From: CAKZKT01 sp034434235
Lineage (GTDB): Bacteria; Chloroflexota; Anaerolineae; CG2-30-64-16
DNA: 64,000 nt
NCBI GenBank assembly: GCA_034434235.1
Contig: DAOTZV010000004.1
Span: 1-64,000 of the forward strand
Direction: 5' to 3'
Shown: positions 19,604 to 28,185 of the stretch, piece after piece
How positions within the stretch are numbered: position 1 is the first letter of the stretch
Layout: the number at the start of each line of letters is the position of its first letter
Notes under the pieces: model-generated
What the model was told of the DNA's origin: nothing
The model's database searches: none
Seen by the model: the letters and a program-made list of their open reading frames with translations, nothing else
Program-made: the position numbers and the translations under genes

Positions 19604-19657
19604 ACGTGCCAGCCCGCCCTGGCCCGCGTGGCGGAGCCAGGGGGCGGGCTGGCACGT
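19604..19657. repeat. Long imperfect hairpin between convergent genes
   Basis: Arms ACGTGCCAGCCCGCC-CTGGC and its complement with a two-base bulge, separated by about 12 bp, lie between the 64-aa gene and the convergent cupin gene. It shares ACGTGCCAG with the other dispersed hairpins. It could end transcription from both sides; no U-run is present. Confidence 0.65.
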
Positions 19658-19673
19658 GACGGCTATTTTCAGG

Positions 19674-19967
19674 TTAGCCCAGGCACATCCACGCCACCTG
19701 CTCGTCGGTCCGTAACCCGTGTTCGACCCACGGCGCAAGCAGGATCACATCGCCGGCCGCCACCTCATGCTCGCGGCCGTCCAGGCTCACCCACGCCCGG
19801 CCCTCGATGATGTACCAGATCTCCTCCGCCTCATGCCGGTGCGGCTTGAACGGATTGGCGGCCGTGGTCACGCGCACGGCCAGGTGATGAAGCAGGTGTT
19901 GCCGGTCGGCAATCGGATACCCCTTGCGGCCGTTCTGATCAGGGAGATCCTGTCCGCGGATGATCAT
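19674..19967 (-). CDS. Cupin domain protein (97 aa)
   Basis: A 97-residue one-domain cupin: KPHRHEAEEIWYIIEGRAWV gives the His-x-His and Glu ligands of the first motif, and GDVILLAPWVEHGLR the second, with the last His ligand. It is transcribed toward the GH13 group. No reaction can be assigned. The gene is unlike the cupin at 17491, which has a longer N-terminus. Confidence 0.85.
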   Translation of the reverse strand: MIIRGQDLPDQNGRKGYPIADRQHLLHHLAVRVTTAANPFKPHRHEAEEIWYIIEGRAWVSLDGREHEVAAGDVILLAPWVEHGLRTDEQVAWMCLG

Positions 19968-19991
19968 TGTGCACCCTCCGTCGAGATGGGA

Positions 19992-20020
19992 TTGACAAAC
20001 CGCCCGTACTCTGTTATAAA
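19992..20020 (+). promoter_or_regulatory. Strong promoter of the L,D-transpeptidase gene
   Basis: Perfect TTGACA (19992-19997), 17 bp, TATAAA (20015-20020). The leader is about 85 nt to the ATG at 20114. Confidence 0.8.
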
Positions 20021-20113
20021 TACTCTCGAAAGTGACAACTGTACTGATCGCCGTGAGTGTGTCCGCCCATTCAACATTCGGTGAGCCGGCGCGTGCCGGC
20101 CGAGGAGAGCCTC

Positions 20114-20755
20114 ATGCATCATCGCTTCCGTGTACACCGAATCGTCCTGCTCCTGCTGGTGATGGCCATCTTGCTCGCGCCCGCGGCGGCCCTGGCCGAA
20201 TCCGACCCGAGCGGAGGGATTTACGTCGTACAGCGCGGAGACACCCTGGCGCGCATCGCGGCGCGCTACGGCGTTTCAGCGAGCGCGCTGGCGGCGGCCA
20301 ACGGAATTCGCAACCCCAACCTGATCTATACCGGCCAGCGCCTGGTGATTCCGGGCCGAACTGCCGCGCCGGCGCCGCAACCCGCGCCGGCCGCGCCGAC
20401 CGCGGGCCGCTGGATAGATGTCAATCTCAACGCGCAACGGCTGACGGCCTATCAGGGTCAGACGGCGGTCTTTTCCACGCTGATCAGCAGCGGTGTAGCC
20501 GGCCACCGCACCCCTACCGGCCGATTCGCCATCCGCACTAAGATCCCGTCGCAGCGCATGGTGGGGCCGGGCTATAACCTGCCGAACGTGCCGTGGGTCA
20601 TGTATTTCGCGGGCGCCAATGCCCTGCACGGCACCTACTGGCACAACAACTTCGGCCGGCCGATGAGCCACGGCTGCATCAACCTGCGCATCCCCGATGC
20701 GCAATGGCTCTACAACTGGGCCAGCATCGGGACGCCGGTCGTGGTTCACTATTGA
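20114..20755 (+). CDS. Secreted LysM/L,D-transpeptidase (YkuD)
   Basis: A 213-residue exported cell-wall enzyme: signal peptide (1-32, ending ALA), one LysM domain (about 37-82, YVVQRGDTLARIAARYGVS), a Pro/Ala linker, and a YkuD catalytic domain (about 100-213) ending HGTYWHNNFGRPMSHGCINL with the catalytic His and Cys (Cys near 188). It cross-links peptidoglycan stem peptides or attaches groups to them outside the membrane. GAGGAG precedes ATG 20114. It has its own strong promoter and two hairpins after the stop, so it is a single-gene unit. Confidence 0.93.
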   Translation: MHHRFRVHRIVLLLLVMAILLAPAAALAESDPSGGIYVVQRGDTLARIAARYGVSASALAAANGIRNPNLIYTGQRLVIPGRTAAPAPQPAPAAPTAGRWIDVNLNAQRLTAYQGQTAVFSTLISSGVAGHRTPTGRFAIRTKIPSQRMVGPGYNLPNVPWVMYFAGANALHGTYWHNNFGRPMSHGCINLRIPDAQWLYNWASIGTPVVVHY

Positions 20756-20785
20756 CAGGAGTTACGCATACCGCGTAACTCCTGT
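20755..20785 (+). terminator. Hairpin after L,D-transpeptidase gene
   Basis: Perfect 13-bp inverted repeat (ACAGGAGTTACGC, loop ATACC) starting on the stop codon. No T-run follows, so it may be a stabiliser or part of a double terminator with the next hairpin. Confidence 0.5.
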
Positions 20786-20814
20786 CGTTGAGCAGCGGCC
20801 ATTCGTAGACCGCC

Positions 20815-20846
20815 GGGCCCGCATCCCCGATGCGGGCCCCGTTTAT
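20815..20846 (+). terminator. Rho-independent terminator
   Basis: GGGCCCGCATC, loop CCC, GATGCGGGCCC (11-bp perfect stem, 20815-20839) followed by CGTTTAT. It separates the L,D-transpeptidase gene from the convergent epimerase gene. Confidence 0.65.
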
Positions 20847-20848
20847 CT

Positions 20849-21805
20849 TCACGCCATCACGCTCACCGGCGCCTGCCACAAGCGGGCGAAGCGTTCATCC
20901 TCTTCCAACAGCCGGCTCAACCCCTCGCGCAGCGACACCTTCGGCACGTAGCCCAAAGCTTCGCGCGCCCGGCGCAGATCGGCCACCTGACGGCTGATCC
21001 CGCCGCTCTGCTGCGAATTGGTGATGACATGCGGCTGACGGCCGGTCACCTCGCTGAGGATGGCGATCAGTTGTCGGATGCTCGTCTCCTCGCCCGACCC
21101 GACGTTGATGATCGAGCCGTTCACGCCCGAAACGGTCGCCGCGGCCGCCAGCGCCTCCACCACATCGTCTACATAGACGAAATCGCGCGTCTGCTCGCCG
21201 CTGCCGTGAATCACCAGCGAAGCGCCGCTGAGGATGCTCTTCACATAGAGAGGAATGACCGGCGCATGGACCGGCGGCAGACGTTGGCCCGGGCCGTAAG
21301 CGTTGAAGATGCGCAGGGCCACCGTCTCGATCCCGTTCAGCGCGCCCAACACCGAGATGTAATATTCCGCGGCCAGCTTGCTGACCGCATACGGCACCTG
21401 GGGCCGCGGCCAGACGTTCTCGGTCACCGGTTGGACCGGCTGAGGGCCGTACACCGTGGCCGAAGAGGCGAAGATAATCCGTTTGACCCCCACATCGCGC
21501 ACGGCCTCGACCAGACTGACCGTGCCGCCGACGTTGATATCATTATACTCGCGCGGATAGAGCACCGATTCCTGCACCGAAACTCGCGCGGCCAGATGAA
21601 ACACGCAATCCACCTGCTGTAACAGGGTCCACAGCTTGGGCCGATCCCGCACATCGCCACGGGTGAAGATGACGCCGGGATGAAGACGAGAAGGGTCGCC
21701 CGTGCTCAGGTCGTCCAGCACCCGCACATGATGCCCTCTTTCGACCAAGTAATTTGCCAGAGCTGTGCCGAGGAAGCCGGCGCCACCCGTGATCAGACAG
21801 CGCAT
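20849..21805 (-). CDS. NAD-dependent sugar epimerase/dehydratase
   Basis: A 318-residue extended short-chain dehydrogenase of the UDP-glucose 4-epimerase group. The N-terminal NAD motif is ITGGAGFLGTALA, the first acid LDDLSTG, and the active-site YxxxK is YAVSKLAAEYY; Ser/Thr is in ASSATVYG. It acts on nucleotide sugars for polysaccharide or glycolipid synthesis. The start ATG at 21805 (MRCLITGG) is chosen because AAGGAGGGGG lies just before it; the frame is open 50 codons further up. Confidence 0.9.
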   Translation of the reverse strand: MRCLITGGAGFLGTALANYLVERGHHVRVLDDLSTGDPSRLHPGVIFTRGDVRDRPKLWTLLQQVDCVFHLAARVSVQESVLYPREYNDINVGGTVSLVEAVRDVGVKRIIFASSATVYGPQPVQPVTENVWPRPQVPYAVSKLAAEYYISVLGALNGIETVALRIFNAYGPGQRLPPVHAPVIPLYVKSILSGASLVIHGSGEQTRDFVYVDDVVEALAAAATVSGVNGSIINVGSGEETSIRQLIAILSEVTGRQPHVITNSQQSGGISRQVADLRRAREALGYVPKVSLREGLSRLLEEDERFARLWQAPVSVMA

Positions 21806-21847
21806 ACCCCCTCCTTCTTGAATGGTAGGGTCGAGCATTACGCCGCT

Positions 21848-21876
21848 ATTATAGTGCAAGGCGGCCGGGCCGCCAA
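21848..21876 (-). promoter_or_regulatory. Promoter of the epimerase gene
   Basis: On the minus strand TTGGCG (21871-21876), 17 bp, perfect TATAAT (21848-21853). The spacer holds a GGCGGCC/GGGCCGCC inverted repeat. It is divergent from the aspS promoter. Confidence 0.65.
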
Positions 21877-21942
21877 ACATTTTGTCTGACATTTTTCCGA
21901 TCATTGCCCGTAGCGGTCCGGCCGCGATCTGACGTCGCGCGT

Positions 21943-21972
21943 TTGGCCTTTTCACCCGCCCCCGTTTATAAT
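21943..21972 (+). promoter_or_regulatory. Promoter of aspS
   Basis: TTGGCC (21943-21948), 18 bp, perfect TATAAT (21967-21972); transcript start about 24 nt before the aspS ATG. Confidence 0.6.
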
Positions 21973-22002
21973 GTCGGCCAGATTTCGATCCGGGAGCGCA
22001 TC

Positions 22003-23769
22003 ATGCTGAAGAGCCATCACTGTGGAGAGCTGCGGCCGGCACACGTCGGACAAACCGTGACCCTGGCCGGCTGGGTACACCGACGCCGCGATCACGGCGC
22101 GCTGATCTTCATTGACCTGCGCGATCGTTCGGGCCTGGTGCAGATCACCTGCAACGCGCAAAGCGCACCGACCGCCCACGCCATATTGAACGGTGTTCGC
22201 AACGAATACGTCATCCAGGTAACGGGCGTCGTACAACCCCGACCTGCCGGCCTGGAGAATCCCAACATCCCCACCGGCGAGATCGAGGTGGTGGTCGAAT
22301 CGGCGCAGGTGCTGAACGAAGCCCGCACCACGCCGTTCTACATCAACGAAGACGCTGCGGTGGATGAAGCGTTGCGGTTGAAGTACCGCTACCTCGACCT
22401 GCGCCGCCCCCCCATGCAACACAATATCATCCTGCGCCATCGCGTGGTCAAGCTGATCCGCGACTATCTCGACCGGCTCGGCTTCATCGAGATCGAGACG
22501 CCGATGCTCATCAAGACCACGCCGGAAGGCGCGCGCGACTACGTGGTGCCCAGCCGCGTCCATCCGGGCGAATTCTACGCCTTGCCGCAATCGCCCCAAC
22601 AGCTCAAGCAATTGCTCATGGTGGCCGGCTTCGAGCGCTATTTCCAGATCGCCCGCTGCTTCCGGGATGAAGACCTGCGCGCCGACCGCCAGCCGGAGTT
22701 CACCCAGCTCGACCTGGAGATGTCGTTCGTAGAGCGGGAGGACATCATGGGAGTCATCGAGCCGCTCTACACGCAGATCATCGAGACCTACGGCACGAAG
22801 CCGATCCTGGCCAAGCCGTTCCCGGTGCTCACCTACGCCGAGGCGATGGCGAAATACGGCTCGGACAAGCCCGACCTGCGCTTCGGGATGGAGATCATAG
22901 ACCTGAGCGACCTGGCGGCCGGGAGCGAGTTCGAGCCGTTCGCGCGCGCTCTGGCGGCCGGCGGCCAGGTGAAGGCGATCGTCGCGCCCGGTGCGGCGGG
23001 CTTCAGCCGCAAGCAGGTGGACGAGCTGGCCGAGCTGGCCAGGCGGTTCGGCGCCAAAGGGATCGCTACCATCGCCCGCCAGGCCGACGGCAGCGTGAAG
23101 TCATCGCTCGCGAAGTTCCTCCCGGCCGAGACGATGGCCGCCATCCTGGAGCGCACGGCTGCCGCGGCCGGCGACCTGATCGTGATCGTGGCCGATCCGA
23201 ATCGGGCCATCGTGGCCCGCAGCCTGGGCGAGCTGCGCCTGGCGCTGGGCAACCGGCTCGGCCTGGTGAACCATGCCGTTCACGCGCTCTGCTGGGTGGT
23301 GGAGTTCCCGCTGCTCGAATGGAGCGCCGAGGAAAACCGCTGGACGGCCATGCACCACCCCTTCACTTCCGCAATGGACGAAGACTGGGCGCTGCTGGAG
23401 AGCGATCCCGGCGCGGTGCGGGCCAAGGCCTACGACCTGGTGATGGACGGCTGGGAAGTGGGCGGCGGCAGCATCCGCATCCATCGTCGGGAGCAGCAGC
23501 AGGCCATGTTTCGGGCGCTGGGCATCGGCCCGGAAGAAGCCGAGGAGAAATTCGGCCATCTGCTGGAAGCGTTCGAATACGGCGCGCCGCCGCACGGCGG
23601 CATCGCCACCGGCATAGATCGCACCGTGGCGATCCTGGCCGGCACCTCCAGCATCCGCGAGGTGATCGCCTTCCCGAAGACGGCCTCGGCCACCGATCTG
23701 ATGTTCCGGGCGCCGTCGCCCATCTCGCCCGCGCAACTCCGCGAGCTGCACCTGGCGATCACCGAATAG
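22003..23769 (+). CDS. aspS: Aspartyl-tRNA synthetase (bacterial type)
   Basis: A 588-residue class II synthetase charging tRNA-Asp (possibly also tRNA-Asn). N-terminal anticodon-binding OB fold (VTLAGWVHRRRDHGALIFID), catalytic domain motif 2 (RCFRDEDLRADRQPEFTQLD), the bacterial GAD insertion (about 320-420) and motif 3 near the C-terminus (GGIATGIDRTVAILAG). ATG 22003 has GGGAG upstream; the frame extends upstream without a good start. The presence of the GAD domain excludes the archaeal type. Whether it is discriminating or not cannot be read safely. Confidence 0.97.
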   Translation: MLKSHHCGELRPAHVGQTVTLAGWVHRRRDHGALIFIDLRDRSGLVQITCNAQSAPTAHAILNGVRNEYVIQVTGVVQPRPAGLENPNIPTGEIEVVVESAQVLNEARTTPFYINEDAAVDEALRLKYRYLDLRRPPMQHNIILRHRVVKLIRDYLDRLGFIEIETPMLIKTTPEGARDYVVPSRVHPGEFYALPQSPQQLKQLLMVAGFERYFQIARCFRDEDLRADRQPEFTQLDLEMSFVEREDIMGVIEPLYTQIIETYGTKPILAKPFPVLTYAEAMAKYGSDKPDLRFGMEIIDLSDLAAGSEFEPFARALAAGGQVKAIVAPGAAGFSRKQVDELAELARRFGAKGIATIARQADGSVKSSLAKFLPAETMAAILERTAAAAGDLIVIVADPNRAIVARSLGELRLALGNRLGLVNHAVHALCWVVEFPLLEWSAEENRWTAMHHPFTSAMDEDWALLESDPGAVRAKAYDLVMDGWEVGGGSIRIHRREQQQAMFRALGIGPEEAEEKFGHLLEAFEYGAPPHGGIATGIDRTVAILAGTSSIREVIAFPKTASATDLMFRAPSPISPAQLRELHLAITE

Positions 23770-23802
23770 GGTCCGAGAGGGCCGATCGGCCGCTTTCGAC
23801 AT

Positions 23803-23831
23803 TTGCGCGTCGGCGCAACCTGTGCTAATAT
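23803..23831 (+). promoter_or_regulatory. Promoter of the 6S RNA gene
   Basis: TTGCGC (23803-23808), 17 bp, TAATAT (23826-23831), placing the transcript start at about 23838, just before the closing stem of the RNA. Confidence 0.6.
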
Positions 23832-23837
23832 GTAAGC

Positions 23838-24045
23838 GTAGTACCCTGCGGTGCACGTGATGCGCCGACACGTTTTGAGCCAACACCATAAAATCAGGGG
23901 GTTGGACATCCCGCCCAGGAATGCGATAGCCGCATGCGCTGCTGAACCCAGCGCGTGTATTGGCAAGGCAGACCTGGACGGCAAGACCCCCACCTGCGAG
24001 AGCAGGTTCAAACATCAGGCGGCACACGGCACAGCGGGGCACTCA
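23838..24045 (+). ncRNA. ssrS: 6S RNA
   Basis: A gene-free stretch with its own promoter and terminator. GTACCCTGCGGTGC (23841-23854) pairs with GCACAGCGGGGCAC (24029-24042), giving a long closing stem with few mismatches, as in 6S RNA. The 3' half contains GGTTCAAACATCAGGCGGCA, close to the conserved GGTTCAA...GCGGCA of known 6S RNAs, and the middle can fold into a long terminal stem (CTGCTGAACCCAGCG, CCCACCTGCGAGAGCAGG). 6S RNA binds sigma-70 RNA polymerase and represses transcription in stationary phase. Length of about 205 nt fits. SRP RNA and tmRNA were considered and lack support. Confidence 0.7.
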
Positions 24046-24053
24046 GCAAAGAT

Positions 24054-24087
24054 AAGGCCGCCGGTCTTCACCGACCGGCGGCCTTTC
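24054..24087 (+). terminator. Rho-independent terminator of the 6S RNA
   Basis: Perfect 13-bp stem (AAGGCCGCCGGTC, loop TTCACC) followed by TTTCC. Strong and GC-rich; it also lies in front of the convergent pepF gene. Confidence 0.8.
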
Positions 24088-24133
24088 CTGTTCAAGTTCC
24101 AGGACGCGACAACGTGCAACGTCCCGCGGCCGG

Positions 24134-25915
24134 CTATCGCGCCAGCTCCTCGGCCTCGCGCACCATCTCGTCCAGGATCCCCAGCCCGTTCTGCCAGAAG
24201 CCGGGATCGGTCAAATCCACGCCCAGCGGCTTCACGATTTCGTGCGGCCAGTCGGAGCCGCCCGCAGCCAACATGTCCAGATACGCGTCGGCGAAGCCAA
24301 CCGGCGCCTGCCGATAGCGCGCGTAGAGCGCCAGCACCAGCAGCTCGCCGAAGGCGTACGCGTACACGTAGCCCGGCGTGCTGATGAAGTGCGGGATGTA
24401 GCTCCACCACAGCGCATAGTTGTCGGTCAACGTCACGCTGTCGCCGAACATCGGCCGCTGGGTCGCCATCCACAGCTCGCAGATGCGCTCGGCGCTCAGT
24501 TCCCCTTCCGACCGCCGCGCAGTGTGCACCGCGTGTTCGAAGCGGTTCATGCTGATCTGCCGGAACGCCGTCGCGAAGGAATCTTCGATCTTGGCGGTCA
24601 ACATCGCCAGCCGCACCTCCGGCCTCTCTTCGCGGGCGAGCAGGTCCTGGAACACCAGCATCTCGCCGAAGACCGACGCCGTCTCGGCGGTCGTCAGGGG
24701 GGTATCGGCCTGAAGCAGCCCCTGCGCTGCCGCCAGCTTCTGATGCACGCCATGCCCCAGCTCGTGCGCCAGGGTCATCACGTCGCGCGGCCGGGCCTCG
24801 TAGTTGAGCAGAACGTAGGGATGGACCGAAGGCACGGTTGCCGCGCTGAATGCGCCCCCGCGCTTGCCCGGCCGAACCGCCGCGTCTATCCACCGCCGCT
24901 CGAAGAACAGGGACGCGATGTCGGCCATGCGCGGGTCGAAGCTCGCATAGGCGTTCAACACGATGTCGCGCGCCTCATCCCACGTGTAACGACGGTCGGC
25001 GGCCGGCAACGGCGCGTAGCGATCGTAATCGAACAGTTCGTCCACGCCGAGCAGCCGCCGCTTGAGGCGGTAGTAGCGGGCAACGATGTCGTAGCGGCCG
25101 GTGACCGCCTCGACCAGTGCCTCAACCGTGCGATCGTCCACCTCGTTTGCCATGTTGCGCGCGGAGATCCAGGTGGGATATTTGCGCAACCGGTCGTCCG
25201 AGGCTTTGTCGGCTACGATGTTGTTGAGGACATAGGTCGTCGTGTGACGCATGGCCTTCAAGCCGGCCGTCAACGCCTCTTGCGCCCGACGTCGCTCGTC
25301 GCGGTCGGCCGAATAGAGGCGCGCCAACACCTGGTCGCGCGTCAATTCCTGGCCGTCGAGCGCGTAGCGTGCAATCCCGTGCACCTCTTCGAAGAAGCGT
25401 ACCCAAGCGTTGCGGCCGGTGACCGCCTTCTCGGCCAGGATCTTTTCCTCTGCCTCGCTGAGCATGTGCGGCCGGAAGCGGCGCACCTGCTCGATCCAAT
25501 GCCGATAGCGCTTCAGCACAGGGTCGGCGAGCCACGCGGCCGCAGCTTCATCGGCCGCCGCGGCCAGTTCCAGCTCCACGAAGACGAGCTTCTGGCTCAA
25601 GCGCGAGCCGCGCTCGGTGGCCTTCTGGAGCAGCGCGCCGTGGGCCGGCACGCTCGTATCGGCCGACCAGGCCAGTTGGGCGAAGCTGCCCACCTTGTAG
25701 GCCCGCTCCAGAAGCGCCTCATAGGCCGACAACATGGCGGCCAGCTCGGCCGCGCTCAGGCCGGCGATGCGGCCGCGATACCGGGCATCCAGCGCGTCGG
25801 CCTCCGCATCCGAGCGGTCCAGATCGCGCTCGATGGCCGGGTCGTCTATGCCCGCATACAGGTCGCTCAGGTCCCAGGTGATGGCTTCGGCGCCGGTAGA
25901 CAAATGATCGTTCAT
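24134..25915 (-). CDS. pepF: Oligoendopeptidase F, M3 family
   Basis: A 593-residue cytoplasmic zinc metallopeptidase that degrades short peptides. The zinc site is LAHELGHGVHQKL (HExxH near residue 385), with the third ligand Glu in TTAETASVFGEM. The N-terminal oligoF domain (AITWDLSDLYAGIDDP) is complete. Its start overlaps the rtcA stop by 4 bp (ATGA), so it is translated together with rtcA, downstream of the radical SAM gene. Confidence 0.94.
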   Translation of the reverse strand: MNDHLSTGAEAITWDLSDLYAGIDDPAIERDLDRSDAEADALDARYRGRIAGLSAAELAAMLSAYEALLERAYKVGSFAQLAWSADTSVPAHGALLQKATERGSRLSQKLVFVELELAAAADEAAAAWLADPVLKRYRHWIEQVRRFRPHMLSEAEEKILAEKAVTGRNAWVRFFEEVHGIARYALDGQELTRDQVLARLYSADRDERRRAQEALTAGLKAMRHTTTYVLNNIVADKASDDRLRKYPTWISARNMANEVDDRTVEALVEAVTGRYDIVARYYRLKRRLLGVDELFDYDRYAPLPAADRRYTWDEARDIVLNAYASFDPRMADIASLFFERRWIDAAVRPGKRGGAFSAATVPSVHPYVLLNYEARPRDVMTLAHELGHGVHQKLAAAQGLLQADTPLTTAETASVFGEMLVFQDLLAREERPEVRLAMLTAKIEDSFATAFRQISMNRFEHAVHTARRSEGELSAERICELWMATQRPMFGDSVTLTDNYALWWSYIPHFISTPGYVYAYAFGELLVLALYARYRQAPVGFADAYLDMLAAGGSDWPHEIVKPLGVDLTDPGFWQNGLGILDEMVREAEELAR

Positions 25916-26967
25916 GATGCTTTCCCTCGTAAAGTGTCGGTTCGTGGCACGATGTGTACCGTCCCTTCGTCGGCGTCTCGTCGCTCGATCGCGATCTCGG
26001 CGACGCCGAACAGGCGGATGATCTCGGCGTTCGTCGTCAGGTGGTCCGTCACGCGCGCGGTGCGGTATTCGGACGGGCCATCGGCGAACGCGAGGGGCAG
26101 GAGGAGCTGATCGGCCAGGTGCTCATCCACGGCGCCCGCGCCGGCCAGGAACTTCTCCAGCCGCAAGCAGGCCTCATCGGCCACCTGTTCGGCCCGCTTG
26201 CCCGGCGCGCCCAGCGCCGAGTAGCAGGCGGTGCTATGCCGAAACTCCGCGAGCAGGATGAGGGCCGTGCCCTTGTTGTTGGCCCGTACGTCGGCCGTCT
26301 CGATCTCGATCCGGTTGTGGCGGCCCGCCAGTCGGCGCAGCGCCCGCTCGCGCTGGCGTTCGGCGATGCTCAGATCGAGGTTGGCGACCAGCGAAAGGCC
26401 GCGAATGCCCTTGAACGCGCCCCGCTCAGTCAGGCGCAACGGTGCGATCGCGCCGGCCGGCGCGATCTGCGCCCGGACGATCCCCCCACCCTGGGGATAG
26501 AAGCCGGCCAGGTCGAGCGTCAACGCGCCGTCCAGGCCGAGCCGCCGCAGAAACGGCAACCACTGCCACTCCAGATAATGATAACACGGGCTCCAGGGCA
26601 CGTGTGTGCCGCCGGTTACGGTGATGGCCGAAGATGCCGACGCCAGCGCCAGGGGCAACCAGATCGTTTGCAGAACCAGGCTGGTGGCCCCGGCCGTGCC
26701 GATCTCGAAGCGATATTCGCCCGGCCGCGCCGGCCCAGGTGCAAACCTGAGGACCTGGGAATTGACGAAGTCCCCCTCTAGCTGCGCGGCACTGATCGCT
26801 GCCGCGGCACGCACCGCGGCGAGATGTTGCGGCTGAAGGCCGGGCCGGGCCCGTCCGGCCCGGATGCGCGTGATGAGGAACGGCCGGCCGGTGAGGATGC
26901 TGAGCGTCAGGGATGTGCGCAGCACCTGGCCGCCGCCTTCGCCCAAAGCTCCATCTATCTCGATCAT
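25912..26967 (-). CDS. rtcA: RNA 3'-terminal phosphate cyclase
   Basis: A 351-residue RtcA-type enzyme that turns an RNA 3'-phosphate into a 2',3'-cyclic phosphate using ATP, through an enzyme-AMP. It starts MIEIDGALGEGGGQ, the typical N-terminus, and has RAGRARPGLQPQHL, FYPQGGG, and the catalytic His in the C-terminal VDEHLADQLLLPLAF. The ATG at 26967 fits the family and has GAGG upstream; a TTG at 26991 overlapping the previous stop is an alternative. No rtcB ligase or rtcR regulator is in the window. Confidence 0.92.
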   Translation of the reverse strand: MIEIDGALGEGGGQVLRTSLTLSILTGRPFLITRIRAGRARPGLQPQHLAAVRAAAAISAAQLEGDFVNSQVLRFAPGPARPGEYRFEIGTAGATSLVLQTIWLPLALASASSAITVTGGTHVPWSPCYHYLEWQWLPFLRRLGLDGALTLDLAGFYPQGGGIVRAQIAPAGAIAPLRLTERGAFKGIRGLSLVANLDLSIAERQRERALRRLAGRHNRIEIETADVRANNKGTALILLAEFRHSTACYSALGAPGKRAEQVADEACLRLEKFLAGAGAVDEHLADQLLLPLAFADGPSEYRTARVTDHLTTNAEIIRLFGVAEIAIERRDADEGTVHIVPRTDTLRGKAS

Positions 26968-26987
26968 GCGACGCCTCGCCTGGCCCG

Positions 26988-28016
26988 TCAATGACCGGCC
27001 ACCGCCACCCCCGACGACCTTGCGGCTACGGCAATGAGCGCGGCCATCTGTTCGGCCGAAGGAGGCTCCAGGCCGCGAGCGGGATATTCCAGGCCCAGGC
27101 TACGGTATTTGTCGGCGGCCAGGCGGTGAAAGGGCAACAGTTCCCAGGAGATTTCACTGCGAGAGGAACGATGGTCGGCTTCGGCGCGCAGCGCTGTAAG
27201 CTGATGGACGAACAGCCCAATAGCTTCGATCTCGGTCGCTGCATCGTTCACTCCGGGCACTACCGGCGTGCGGAAGATCAAGGGCACGTGGCTCTGGGCC
27301 AGAGCACGGGCATTGGCCAGGATCCGCTCGTTGCTCGCGCCCGCGACAGCCCGGTGCCGGTCGGGATCCATCTGCTTAAGGTCCATCATCACCAGGTCGG
27401 TGAACGGCAGAAGAGCCGCCAGGTTATCCCACGGCACATGCCCGCACGTTTCAATGGCGGTATGCAGCCCTTCGGCCTTGCAGCGTGCCAGGATGGCGCG
27501 CGCGAACTCGGGCTGGAGCGCCGGCTCTCCGCCGGAGAGGGTCACGCCGCCGGCCGAATTCTCGTAGAAAATACGATCGCGCAAGACCTCGTCCACGACC
27601 TCCGCGGCCGTGAGCCGGCGACCGGCCAGAACCAACGCCTCGGTGGTACACGCTTCCACACATGCAGCGCACGCCACACAAAGCTCGCGCACGAAACGTC
27701 GGCCCTTCTCATCGAGTTGCTGGCCGCCATGCTCGCAGGCCGTCACGCAGGCGCCGCACGCGATGCATCGCTCGGGCAGGAAGCGGATCTCGGCCGCCAT
27801 ACGCAAGCCTTCGGGGTTGTGACACCAGAAACAGCGCAAGGGACAACCCTTCAAGAAGACGGTAGTGCGGATACCCGGGCCGTCGTGGATCGAAAAACGC
27901 TGAATATCGAAGATGAGGCCCTGGACCGCATCCAGAGTGCCTCCCAGCAACGAAGATCGGGAATCAATTCCGATGTGCGTGCCTCCATTGGACATCACAA
28001 AACCACCGATGGTCAT
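26988..28016 (-). CDS. Glycyl-radical enzyme activating protein (radical SAM)
   Basis: A 342-residue radical SAM activase of the PflA family. The SAM cluster motif is CPLRCFWCHNPEG (Cx3Cx2C), followed by two ferredoxin-type 4Fe-4S sites (CIACGACVTAC and CVACAACVEAC), as in activases of glycerol dehydratase, HPAD and similar enzymes, and by the SAM-binding GGEP. It abstracts hydrogen from a glycyl-radical enzyme under anaerobic conditions. No glycyl-radical enzyme is encoded within the window. The first start is ATG 28016; ATG 27995 is also possible. Confidence 0.9.
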   Translation of the reverse strand: MTIGGFVMSNGGTHIGIDSRSSLLGGTLDAVQGLIFDIQRFSIHDGPGIRTTVFLKGCPLRCFWCHNPEGLRMAAEIRFLPERCIACGACVTACEHGGQQLDEKGRRFVRELCVACAACVEACTTEALVLAGRRLTAAEVVDEVLRDRIFYENSAGGVTLSGGEPALQPEFARAILARCKAEGLHTAIETCGHVPWDNLAALLPFTDLVMMDLKQMDPDRHRAVAGASNERILANARALAQSHVPLIFRTPVVPGVNDAATEIEAIGLFVHQLTALRAEADHRSSRSEISWELLPFHRLAADKYRSLGLEYPARGLEPPSAEQMAALIAVAARSSGVAVAGH

Positions 28017-28185
28017 CCGTGGCTACATCCGTGTCGTGCCATCGCCCGACACGGAAAGCACGGATGCCACGGATCACGACCGGCGCGGCGCTCCATAAGC
28101 CACGGCTACCACGGCGATATCCGTGGCCTCCGTGGCCACATCCGTGTCGTGCCCTCCGTGGCCGCATCCGTGTCGTGCCGCCTTA
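28017..28185. repeat. Degenerate ATCCGTG repeats
   Basis: Between the activase gene and the efflux gene the sequence is built of CATCCGTGTCGTGCC (three copies, near 28027, 28139 and 28166) and TCCGTGGC units, with their inverted forms CACGGATGCCACGGAT. No gene is visible. It looks like a small dispersed repeat family of this genome. Confidence 0.65.

Noticed and set aside
23838..24045. SRP RNA or tmRNA
   Set aside because: No GGAAG-type SRP loop and no tRNA-like ends or tag frame; 6S features are better supported.
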